A stretch of 37,631 nucleotides of DNA, from positions 1-37,631 of the forward strand of contig PZPI01000001.1 of assembly GCA_003045935.1 (NCBI GenBank), read 5' to 3'. Position numbers and translations under genes: made by a program. Below, one piece after another: positions 16,184-24,308 of the stretch (the first letter of the stretch is position 1; each line of letters opens with the position of its first letter). Under the pieces are notes generated by a model, which made no database searches, had not been told where the DNA came from, and worked only from the letters and a program-made list of their open reading frames with translations. This stretch comes from Bacteroidota bacterium. Its GTDB lineage: Bacteria > Bacteroidota > Bacteroidia > Flavobacteriales > Flavobacteriaceae.

Positions 16184-17451
16184 AACGATTTAGTATTTAT
16201 ATCCTTCTACCCTTATCCATTTTAGGGTATTACCTTTTAACTCAAGTAGAGCGATTTGAAGTATTAACGCTTATTGGCCTATTTACCTTTCTTTTTGTCA
16301 TCTATATTGGTCTACTAAAACTAAAAGTCACTCATCTCGGATGGATTCTTATCGGGTTAAGTTTTCGATTGGCTTTCATAGACTACACACCACTTCTTTC
16401 ACAAGACTATTTTCGATTCATTTGGGACGGAAAACTACTTTCGCAAGGCATCAACCCCTATCTCTATCTTCCCGACGAACTGATCGAAATGTTTAGTAAG
16501 TGGGAGTATTTGTATTCTGGAATGGGCCCAATGAGTGCCGGACACTACACGAACTATCCGATGATTAATCAGCTGCTATTTGCGCTTGGAGTTCTTTCAA
16601 CAAAGCCGATACTGATCTACCGACTTTTACTAATACTGGCTGATCTCATAACCTTTAAATTACTGACTAAACTAAGCTCGCAGACTTGGGGTCTAACCTA
16701 TTGGTTGTCTCCAATGGTCATTCTAGAAGGTGCAGGCAACCTGCATTTTGAGCCGGTGATGGTCGCATTCCTAGTCTTAGGCCTTTATCATTTTAAGCAA
16801 GGGGAACCCTTTAGATCTTCTGTCGCATTAGCAGTATCTGTACTTTTAAAACTGATACCACTTATGTTCGCGCCTTTGCTTCTTAAAGTAGTAAAGCAAA
16901 AGCAACTAAAAGTTATGGTTTTTGGTTTCATTATAACCCTAGCTCTTTTCACCACTCCTTTCATAGACCCATGGTTTTTTGTCACCTATAGTGAAAGTGT
17001 GGGTTTATGGTTTTCGAATTTTGAATTCAATGCGGGTATCTATCGAGTCGTCAAAGAATTGGGCACTCTATTTGGAGTTCAAGATTGGCAAATGATTCGA
17101 TTTTACGGGAAGGTGCATTCGTTTGTCATTTTAGTTCTTGCTCTAAAATTTACCTGGGAATGTGACCGTTTTTCAAAGGTTCTTGACAAAAGCTACTTGC
17201 TTCTAATGATTTATCTTTTAACTGCGCCAACCATTCATCCATGGTATCTAATTACCCTGCTTGCGCTCGGGGCAATTAGCCAACATCCGTCAGCAATGCT
17301 ATGGTCGCTTACCATTATTTTAAGTTATGTAGCTTATAAAATGAACCCTACCGAACTACCTTTATGGCTTGTGGCTCTTCAGTTTATCCCCGTGGTAATG
17401 TCACTGACTAGCTTCTCTTTCCGATCATTTTTAGAAAAGAAACTTCTTTAG
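16171..17451 (+). CDS. GT-C-type membrane glycosyltransferase (polyprenol-phosphate sugar dependent, mannosyltransferase-like)
   Basis: Polytopic; early loop LLSQDYFRFIWDGKLLSQGINPYLYLP resembling the GT-C acidic motif. Confidence 0.65.
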   Translation: MQSLKRFSIYILLPLSILGYYLLTQVERFEVLTLIGLFTFLFVIYIGLLKLKVTHLGWILIGLSFRLAFIDYTPLLSQDYFRFIWDGKLLSQGINPYLYLPDELIEMFSKWEYLYSGMGPMSAGHYTNYPMINQLLFALGVLSTKPILIYRLLLILADLITFKLLTKLSSQTWGLTYWLSPMVILEGAGNLHFEPVMVAFLVLGLYHFKQGEPFRSSVALAVSVLLKLIPLMFAPLLLKVVKQKQLKVMVFGFIITLALFTTPFIDPWFFVTYSESVGLWFSNFEFNAGIYRVVKELGTLFGVQDWQMIRFYGKVHSFVILVLALKFTWECDRFSKVLDKSYLLLMIYLLTAPTIHPWYLITLLALGAISQHPSAMLWSLTIILSYVAYKMNPTELPLWLVALQFIPVVMSLTSFSFRSFLEKKLL

Positions 17452-18325
17452 CATCAAGAACTCTCCACTGCCCTCGAGGAAGATCTTTCTTGGTAAGCCC
17501 CGCAAACATCACTCGATCGAGTTTTGAAACCTCATAACCCAAGTGTTCAAAAATTCTGCGTACAACACGGTTTCTTCCAGAGTGAATTTCAAGACCCACT
17601 TCGCGTTTAGTGGCTCCTGCGATGTAAGAAACGGCATCAACACTTATTGGGCCATCTTCTAATTCAATTCCTTTCTCGATTTGTTGTAAATCACTCACCT
17701 TTAACGCGCGGTCTAACACAACGTGGTAAATCTTTCTTACGGCATAGCGAGGATGAGTAAGCTTCGCCGCCATATCGCCATCGTTAGTGAAAAGTAACAG
17801 ACCCGTAGTATTGCGATCTAATCGACCCACAGGCAAAAGACGACTCTTGCTTGAATTACTAATTAAATCCATGACCGTTTTACGGCCTTTATCGTCTTCG
17901 GTGGTGGTAAGAAAGTTCTTGGGTTTATTCAGGAGTACGTACTCCATCTTTTCTGGGGTTAGTAGTCGGCCATCAAATTTAACTGAATCACCCGGCATGA
18001 CCTTGTATCCCATTTCGCTAACCACCTTACCATTAACCTCTACACTACCGGCCGTAATGAAGGTATCCGCCTCTCGTCTCGAACAGATTCCTGCATGAGC
18101 AATGTAACGGTTAAGCCGCATGCTTCCATCATCTGCCTTCTTGGGCTCACTAGTCCTGGGCTTCGCAGGACGCTTATTGAAAGGTCGCGAACCTCCTCTT
18201 TGTTGACCTTCTCTTTGTTGGCCTTCTCGTTTTGGTCCTTCTGAGGGTCGTTGTTTACCTGATCTCTGACCTCCTGCGTTTTTCTTTGGTTTACGGTTGT
18301 TCAATGTGACTCGTTTAGAGCGCAA
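17408..18325 (-). CDS. RsuA/RluB-family rRNA pseudouridine synthase with basic Gly/Gln-rich N-terminal extension
   Basis: S4-like RLNRYIAHAGICSRREADTFI; catalytic PVGRLDRNTTGLLLFTNDGD. Confidence 0.92.
   Translation of the reverse strand: MRSKRVTLNNRKPKKNAGGQRSGKQRPSEGPKREGQQREGQQRGGSRPFNKRPAKPRTSEPKKADDGSMRLNRYIAHAGICSRREADTFITAGSVEVNGKVVSEMGYKVMPGDSVKFDGRLLTPEKMEYVLLNKPKNFLTTTEDDKGRKTVMDLISNSSKSRLLPVGRLDRNTTGLLLFTNDGDMAAKLTHPRYAVRKIYHVVLDRALKVSDLQQIEKGIELEDGPISVDAVSYIAGATKREVGLEIHSGRNRVVRRIFEHLGYEVSKLDRVMFAGLTKKDLPRGQWRVLDAKEVSFLKMIGKRS
18196..18240. repeat. About 3 copies of a 15-bp tandem repeat in the pseudouridine synthase N-terminal coding region
   Basis: ctctttgttgacctt / ctctttgttggcctt / ctcgttttggtcctt (encodes GPKRE-GQQRE-GQQRG). 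Confidence 0.8.
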
Positions 18326-19220
18326 AAATAAACGCTTTTAATTGATGTAATCGATTCAAATCAAACAATAAAATACTCAGGGTACCTAACAACACCCAAA
18401 ATTTCAATAACAAGCGCATTTTTAGATAGCTAACACCCATAAAACTGAAAATCAATTCGATAGCTACAAAAACTAGAACTGCCACCGAGGCGCTAAAGTA
18501 AAGTTGCATCTGTCCGAGGTCAGCCCGTAGACTTAAACCAAGACCTAAGAAGGCAAGAACAAAAAGCATACCCGCTGTAATGTTTCTGGTTTTTGACTCT
18601 CCTAATTGAATGGGTAGCGAATGTAAACCGCTAGAAAGATCTCCCTTCAGGTTGTTCAAATCTTTTAATTGAACGAGTACCCAAAGGAGTAGAAACAAGA
18701 AGCTAGCAAAGAGTAAAATACGGGATTCAAAATGCCTGTAATAAAGAAAAAGAGCAACAATAGGGCTAACAGCAAGAAAAGCGCTGAGTACAGACCCCCA
18801 AATAAAGAGGGAACGAATTCTATGGGAGTATAGCCAGATGGTCATGATGTATCCGACGAAAAAAAGCGCTGCTAGAAGAGAGACCTTAAGCGCCATTAAA
18901 AAGGCAATAAAATTAAGCAGCAAATACCCTCGCATAAGGGAGGATAATGACCATTGGCCGTCAATGACCGTTTTGACCGGACGATTAATAAGGTCTTTGG
19001 GATGATCGTAATATTGATTGATTAGATATCCGGCCGTAACAACAAAGAAGCTTGAACCAACGAGTAAGTGAAGCTCTAGATTTTGCAATAGATCAGCGAC
19101 TGGATAAGTCGATCCGAGAATAAAAATAGCGGATAAATATTGAGCTAAAACTACCAAAAATGCATTTTGGAGTCGAGTAACACTAAAAAACGTAAGGAGA
19201 TTTCTTTTGACGCTAGGCAT
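18315..19220 (-). CDS. UbiA-family prenyltransferase
   Basis: Polytopic, NQYYDHPKDLINRP motif and second Asp motif region VQLKDLNNLKGD. Confidence 0.85.
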   Translation of the reverse strand: MPSVKRNLLTFFSVTRLQNAFLVVLAQYLSAIFILGSTYPVADLLQNLELHLLVGSSFFVVTAGYLINQYYDHPKDLINRPVKTVIDGQWSLSSLMRGYLLLNFIAFLMALKVSLLAALFFVGYIMTIWLYSHRIRSLFIWGSVLSAFLAVSPIVALFLYYRHFESRILLFASFLFLLLWVLVQLKDLNNLKGDLSSGLHSLPIQLGESKTRNITAGMLFVLAFLGLGLSLRADLGQMQLYFSASVAVLVFVAIELIFSFMGVSYLKMRLLLKFWVLLGTLSILLFDLNRLHQLKAFIFAL

Positions 19221-19222
19221 AC

Positions 19223-20182
19223 CTAAAAGGTATAAACTACCTCTAATTGATGACCGTCCAGCGCCTTTTTAGTAGCCTCTAAATCTTGAGTGAATCCCAA
19301 AAAATAGCCTCCACCGCCAGAGCCGCAAAGTTTAAGGTAATAGGTATCAGTTTCTAACCCCTTCTTCCAAATATCGTGGAAGTTCATAGGGATCATTGGT
19401 TTAAAGTGATCGAAGACTACTCCTGATAACTTTCGAAGATCGCTAAAAAGAGAGCGTATATTACCGCTTAAGAAGTGATCAATACACGCATCGGTATATT
19501 GAACAAATTGCTCTCTCATGACCTCTTCGAACTGCTTATTCTTGAGATTCTCCATAAAGAGTTGAACCATAGGTGCCGTCTCTCCAGTTATCCCGCTGTC
19601 TAACAGAAAAACTGCTCCCTTACCCGCTTGGTTTTGCGAAGGTATTGGAGTAGATTCTACATGATCTTTAGCGTGTATTAAAATAGGTAGACTTAGATAG
19701 CTATTGAGCGGATCAAGACCCGATGAAGTCCCATGAAAATGAGATTCCATAATCGCAAATTGTCCTTTGAGTGTAAGCAGTTTGTCTCTAGTTAACGAAC
19801 CTAAGACCGAAACCTTCTCATCAGCGTATCGGTCATAAATCGCAGCAACAATCGCTCCGCTACTCCCTACCCCATATCCCATAGGAATCGAACTATCGAA
19901 ATACATACCTTTCTCTAAATCGGCATCTAGTCGTTCAAAATCAAACGAAACATCAAGTCGCTGCTCAGCCACCTGGTTCTTTAGGTAGGCAGCATAACTT
20001 TTTAGATGAGAGTTAGAAGAAGAAGCTATTTCAGAGGAGGTATCCTCCTTAAAACGCAAGGCTCCTTTGAACGCATTAAACGGTATCGCAAGGCCTTTAG
20101 AATCTTTAATAATCCCGTACTCTCCGAAAAGAAGAATCTTAGCGTAAAATAATGGGCCTTTCATTTTGTTTAAGTTTTTCAT
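19223..20182 (-). CDS. GHMP kinase, mevalonate kinase-like
   Basis: PMGYGVGSSGAIVAAIYDRY ATP motif, FHGTSSGLDPLNSYLS, KLCGSGGGGYFLGF; adjacent to diphosphomevalonate decarboxylase. Exact start (20182 or 20164) uncertain. Confidence 0.8.
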   Translation of the reverse strand: MKNLNKMKGPLFYAKILLFGEYGIIKDSKGLAIPFNAFKGALRFKEDTSSEIASSSNSHLKSYAAYLKNQVAEQRLDVSFDFERLDADLEKGMYFDSSIPMGYGVGSSGAIVAAIYDRYADEKVSVLGSLTRDKLLTLKGQFAIMESHFHGTSSGLDPLNSYLSLPILIHAKDHVESTPIPSQNQAGKGAVFLLDSGITGETAPMVQLFMENLKNKQFEEVMREQFVQYTDACIDHFLSGNIRSLFSDLRKLSGVVFDHFKPMIPMNFHDIWKKGLETDTYYLKLCGSGGGGYFLGFTQDLEATKKALDGHQLEVVYTF

Positions 20183-20197
20183 CTCAAAGGTAAACAA

Positions 20198-21256
20198 TTA
20201 TTTCGCTCCAAATCCACATTCATCTAACAAGTACTGTCTGTCTTCGCAAAACGCAGCTAGCTCATTATCAATCAAATCAATAACACGCTTCTTATTTTCA
20301 ACCGGGTATAAGACATGTACATTTGCGCCAGCGTCCAAGGTAAAACAAACCGGTATGTTGGTCTCTGCTCTAAACGTTCTGATGCGCTGTATAATCGACA
20401 ACGTACCCGGTTGCATTAGAATATAACTAGGTGTGGAACTAAGCATCATCGCGTGAAGACTAAGCGCCTCTAACTCTACAATTTCGATAAACTGATCGAG
20501 CTCACCACCACGCAAGACAGTTAGAAGCTTCGCTAGATGATCATTTGCTTGAGCAAATCGCCTCTTAGCAAAAGGGTGATTGTTCATTAAATTATGACCC
20601 ACCGTACTACTTACAGACTTCACTCCTTTATGTACTAATAAGATGGCATCTTGATAGGTGTTGAAAATCGGATGCGCCTCAAGAAAAGGAGTTGCAAAAA
20701 GATCTGAGCTTTCAGTGATATCTTTATGAAAACCCCAGCTCATAAGAGGTCCTTCAATACTTCGAGCCGCACTTCCCGATCCAAGACGAGCTAGAAAAGA
20801 AGCCTTCTTCAAATTCACTTCGCTACCAGAAAGCTTCGCCTCGAGATTGCAAATAGCCATTGCTAAAGCTGCCATTCCGCTAGCTGAAGAAGCTATTCCG
20901 CTACTGTGTGGGAAACTATTCGAGGTTTCGATATTCAAGCTATAACCTTTCAAATAAGGACAATAAACTCCTATCCTATCGACAAAAGATTGAATCTTTG
21001 GAATAAAACTTGGCTTGGCCTCTCCCTCAAATTTTAAGTTAATTTCAGGAGATTTAGAAGGTTCAAAAAATACCGTAGTGTCGGTAAAAGCCTTACTAAG
21101 AGTGAACGAAATCGATGGGTTAGCAGGAATCTGAGGATCGTATTTTCCCCAATACTTTACTAAAGCAATATTGCTCGGCGCACGATGTGTGGCTTTATAA
21201 GAAAACTCGTTCTCCTTGAGGTTTGATTTAAATTCTTCGAGCAATTGATCATTCAT
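20198..21256 (-). CDS. mvaD: Diphosphomevalonate decarboxylase
   Basis: APSNIALVKYWGKYDPQIPANPSISFTL, NSFPHSSGIASSASGMAALA, ARLGSGSAARS. Start at MNDQLLEEF (21256), not 21370. Confidence 0.92.
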   Translation of the reverse strand: MNDQLLEEFKSNLKENEFSYKATHRAPSNIALVKYWGKYDPQIPANPSISFTLSKAFTDTTVFFEPSKSPEINLKFEGEAKPSFIPKIQSFVDRIGVYCPYLKGYSLNIETSNSFPHSSGIASSASGMAALAMAICNLEAKLSGSEVNLKKASFLARLGSGSAARSIEGPLMSWGFHKDITESSDLFATPFLEAHPIFNTYQDAILLVHKGVKSVSSTVGHNLMNNHPFAKRRFAQANDHLAKLLTVLRGGELDQFIEIVELEALSLHAMMLSSTPSYILMQPGTLSIIQRIRTFRAETNIPVCFTLDAGANVHVLYPVENKKRVIDLIDNELAAFCEDRQYLLDECGFGAK

Positions 21257-21274
21257 AACTTCCCCAATAAAGGG

Positions 21275-21282
21275 CAAAGATA
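21275..21282 (-). promoter_or_regulatory. Candidate -7 box (TATCTTTG) for the mvaD operon
   Basis: Exact TAnnTTTG match on the minus strand, about 19 nt upstream of the 21256 start; no clear -33 TTG found. Confidence 0.35.
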
Positions 21283-21294
21283 ACAGAATGTTAT
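21280..21294. promoter_or_regulatory. Palindrome ATAACA-GAA-TGTTAT in the divergent glpK/mvaD promoter region
   Basis: Perfect 6-bp arms with 3-bp spacer, overlapping the candidate mvaD -7 box. Confidence 0.35.
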
Positions 21295-21324
21295 TGTATC
21301 TTTTTGGAGTTAAATGGGTTATTA

Positions 21325-22809
21325 ATGAAATCATATATACTGGCCCTCGATCAGGGAACCACCAGCTCAAGAGCGTTAATTATTAACCACCAAGGTGAAG
21401 TTGTTGCCATGGCTCAGAAAGAATTCAAGCAATTCTTTCCTCAAAATGGCTGGGTAGAACACGACGCCAATGAAATTTGGGAAAGTCAACTCGAAGTTAC
21501 TCGAGAAGCCCTTTCCAAAATCAAAGGTGAAGCATCGTCAATAAGCGCTATCGGAATTACTAATCAACGAGAGACTGCTGTAGTTTGGGACAGAAAAACC
21601 GGAAAGCCCATCTACCAAGCCATTGTCTGGCAAGATAAACGTACCACCGATGTCTGTGAACATTTAAAAACTGAGGGCAAAGCTGCTTTCATTCAGTCTA
21701 AAACCGGGCTCGTTATCGACTCGTATTTCTCTGGAACCAAAATTGCCTGGATACTCGACCATGTACCCGGAGCACGAAAAAGAGCTGAGCAAGGTGAGCT
21801 TATGGCTGGTACTATTGACAGTTGGCTTTGTTATAAGTTGAGTAATCATCAGCTTCATATTACTGATCCTTCTAACGCATCACGAACCTTACTCTACAAC
21901 ATTAATACGCTCGACTGGGACAAAGAGTTACTCGAAATTTTCAAAGTACCTCACAATCTTTTACCAATGGTTAAGTCTTCAAGCGAGGTCTATGGACATA
22001 CTCACAAAGAACTTTTCGGAAAAGAGATTCCTATCGCGGGGATTGCAGGAGATCAACAAGCTGCACTGTTCGGACAACAATGCACCGAGGTAGGTATGGT
22101 AAAAAACACCTATGGTACAGGTTGTTTCATGCTGATGAATGTCGGTGACAAACCAGTCTTCTCAAATGCTAATCTACTGAGTACAGTAGCTTGGCAAATC
22201 GGCGATCAGGTCACCTACGCACTTGAGGGTAGTGTCTTTATGGCTGGCGCCATCGTTCAATGGCTTAGAGATAGTCTAGGGTTTATAGAAGCCTCTTCTG
22301 AGGTGGAGGCACTTGCGGCAAGCGTGCCAGATAGTTCGGGAGTTTATTTTGTGCCTGCTTTCGTTGGACTTGGAGCACCTTATTGGGATGCTTATGCTAG
22401 AGGTCAAATCACCGGACTGACTAGAGGGACCACAAAAGCCCATATCTCTAGAGCCGCATTAGATGCAATTGCCTATCAAACATTAGATATCTTAGAGGCC
22501 ATGCAAAAAGATGCAAAGACCTCAATTCAAGTACTTAAGGTAGACGGAGGTGCTTCAAATAACAATCTTCTAATGCAGTTCCAAGCAGATATTTTACAAA
22601 GTCAAGTGCTTCGACCGAAGCAAGTAGAGACTACTGCTATGGGTGCAGCCTTCCTTGCAGGTCTTGCTGTAAATTTCTGGACTTCCACTCAAGAGATTAA
22701 TAGCATCTCAGAGGAAGATCGAAGATTTATTCCAGAACCACTAAACTCAAAAATTACTAACGGAATTAAGGGTTGGCACGAGGCGGTGTCAACTTGTCTA
22801 ACCAAATAA
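21325..22809 (+). CDS. glpK: Glycerol kinase
   Basis: [61 protein letters not shown]. Start at ATG 21325. Confidence 0.97.
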   Translation: MKSYILALDQGTTSSRALIINHQGEVVAMAQKEFKQFFPQNGWVEHDANEIWESQLEVTREALSKIKGEASSISAIGITNQRETAVVWDRKTGKPIYQAIVWQDKRTTDVCEHLKTEGKAAFIQSKTGLVIDSYFSGTKIAWILDHVPGARKRAEQGELMAGTIDSWLCYKLSNHQLHITDPSNASRTLLYNINTLDWDKELLEIFKVPHNLLPMVKSSSEVYGHTHKELFGKEIPIAGIAGDQQAALFGQQCTEVGMVKNTYGTGCFMLMNVGDKPVFSNANLLSTVAWQIGDQVTYALEGSVFMAGAIVQWLRDSLGFIEASSEVEALAASVPDSSGVYFVPAFVGLGAPYWDAYARGQITGLTRGTTKAHISRAALDAIAYQTLDILEAMQKDAKTSIQVLKVDGGASNNNLLMQFQADILQSQVLRPKQVETTAMGAAFLAGLAVNFWTSTQEINSISEEDRRFIPEPLNSKITNGIKGWHEAVSTCLTK

Positions 22810-22811
22810 CT

Positions 22812-23549
22812 ATGAATATCGTTTTCGCAGAATTTATCGGAACCTTTTTAATGATGCTTCTAGGTCTAGGAGTCAATGCAAACGTGGCACTTAAAGGAAC
22901 GAAAGGATCCTATAGCAGTGCTAGTGCATGGGTGCTCATCTGCGCGGGATGGGCCTTTGCAGTCTACATCGGCGTAGTGGTTGCTGGACCAATAAGTGGT
23001 GCTCACCTCAACCCAGCGGTTAGCTCGGCGCTTCTTGTTCAGGGATCGTTGTCTCTAGCTGATTTTGTTTTATTTGTTCCTGCGCAATTTGCAGGTGCTA
23101 TGCTCGCAGCATTAGCTGTATGGTTCATGTACCGAGATCACTTTGAGGCAACCGAATGTCTTGAAACCAGACGCGGGGTATTTTGCACTGCACCTGAAGT
23201 GTACAGCATAAGTCGAAACTTTTTCAGTGAATTTATTGGCGCCTTCGTACTGCTTTTTGCCATTTTCCACATTACCGATCCTGAAGTGCTAGAAACCGGT
23301 CAAAAGTTAGGAATGGGCTCCTTAGGGGCACTTCCGGTAGCGATATTCGTTTGGGGAATAGGTCTAAGTCTAGGAGGCACAACCGGATACGCCATTAACC
23401 CAGCAAGAGATTTAGGGCCTAGACTAACACACGCATTACTACCTATGCAGAAAAAGGCTGATGGAAACTGGACTTACGCTTGGATACCTGTAGTTGCTCC
23501 AATTGCAGGAGGAATTTTTGCAGCACTACTGCACCAGTATCTTAGTTAA
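22812..23549 (+). CDS. glpF: MIP/aquaporin-family glycerol facilitator
   Basis: Two NPA motifs (SGAHLNPAVS, GYAINPARDLGPR); directly follows glpK. Start at ATG 22812. Confidence 0.93.
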   Translation: MNIVFAEFIGTFLMMLLGLGVNANVALKGTKGSYSSASAWVLICAGWAFAVYIGVVVAGPISGAHLNPAVSSALLVQGSLSLADFVLFVPAQFAGAMLAALAVWFMYRDHFEATECLETRRGVFCTAPEVYSISRNFFSEFIGAFVLLFAIFHITDPEVLETGQKLGMGSLGALPVAIFVWGIGLSLGGTTGYAINPARDLGPRLTHALLPMQKKADGNWTYAWIPVVAPIAGGIFAALLHQYLS

Positions 23550-24308
23550 TTAAAGTGCTCTATCGGGATAATTACAGAAAATTCCATCCACGCCCATCGC
23601 TTTCATCTGGGCGATATCTTCTACTTCGTTAACAGTGTAGGTATAAACCTTGAAGCCTTTCTCATGAATTATTTCAACCGCTTCTTGAGTAAGATTTTTA
23701 TACCAAGGATTAACAGCTATAGCTCCCAACTTTTCAGCCATTGGGATAGCCTCTACAGGGTCACCTTCAGTAAGTACCGCAATAGCCACTTCTGGATTTA
23801 GTTCTCGCATTTTTTCTAGTTCATCCCACCGAAATGATGAAATCACGAATTGATCTAAACTCCAGCCTTGATGTAAACTATAGTATTCAATGATTTGATT
23901 GACTTTGGCTGCAGTATTAGCCCCCTTAAGCTCGATGTTTAGAGAAATTCGACCATCTACGGCTTTAAGTACATCTTGAAGTTTAGGTATTTTATGTCCG
24001 CCTTGAAGGGTTAAGGCCAGCACTTCAGGCATATATAGATCTTCTATTTCGCCTGCACCGTTCGTCAAATCATCCACGCGATCGTCATGGAAAACAACAA
24101 CCTCTCCAGAGCGAATACGAAAGACATCTATCTCTACCATAGACACTCCTAAATCAATCGCTTTTTCGACCGATGCAATAGTATTTTCAGTAACATAACC
24201 CATTGCTCCGCGATGCCCAATGACTAAAAAATCGTCCGAAGTACCCATTTGACAAGAACTTAGAATAATTGCAATAGTAACTAAAATGATTTTTCTCATG
24301 ACTTTCAT
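23550..24308 (-). CDS. Glycerophosphodiester phosphodiesterase (lipoprotein)
   Basis: IGHRGAMGYVTENTIASVEKAIDLGVSMVEIDVFRIRSGEVVVFHDD; lipobox-like IILSSCQ. Confidence 0.93.
   Translation of the reverse strand: MKVMRKIILVTIAIILSSCQMGTSDDFLVIGHRGAMGYVTENTIASVEKAIDLGVSMVEIDVFRIRSGEVVVFHDDRVDDLTNGAGEIEDLYMPEVLALTLQGGHKIPKLQDVLKAVDGRISLNIELKGANTAAKVNQIIEYYSLHQGWSLDQFVISSFRWDELEKMRELNPEVAIAVLTEGDPVEAIPMAEKLGAIAVNPWYKNLTQEAVEIIHEKGFKVYTYTVNEVEDIAQMKAMGVDGIFCNYPDRAL

Noticed and set aside
21257-21370. N-terminal extension of mvaD overlapping glpK
   Set aside because: Residues before MNDQLLEEF are not typical for the family and would overlap the glpK start; treated as over-extension.
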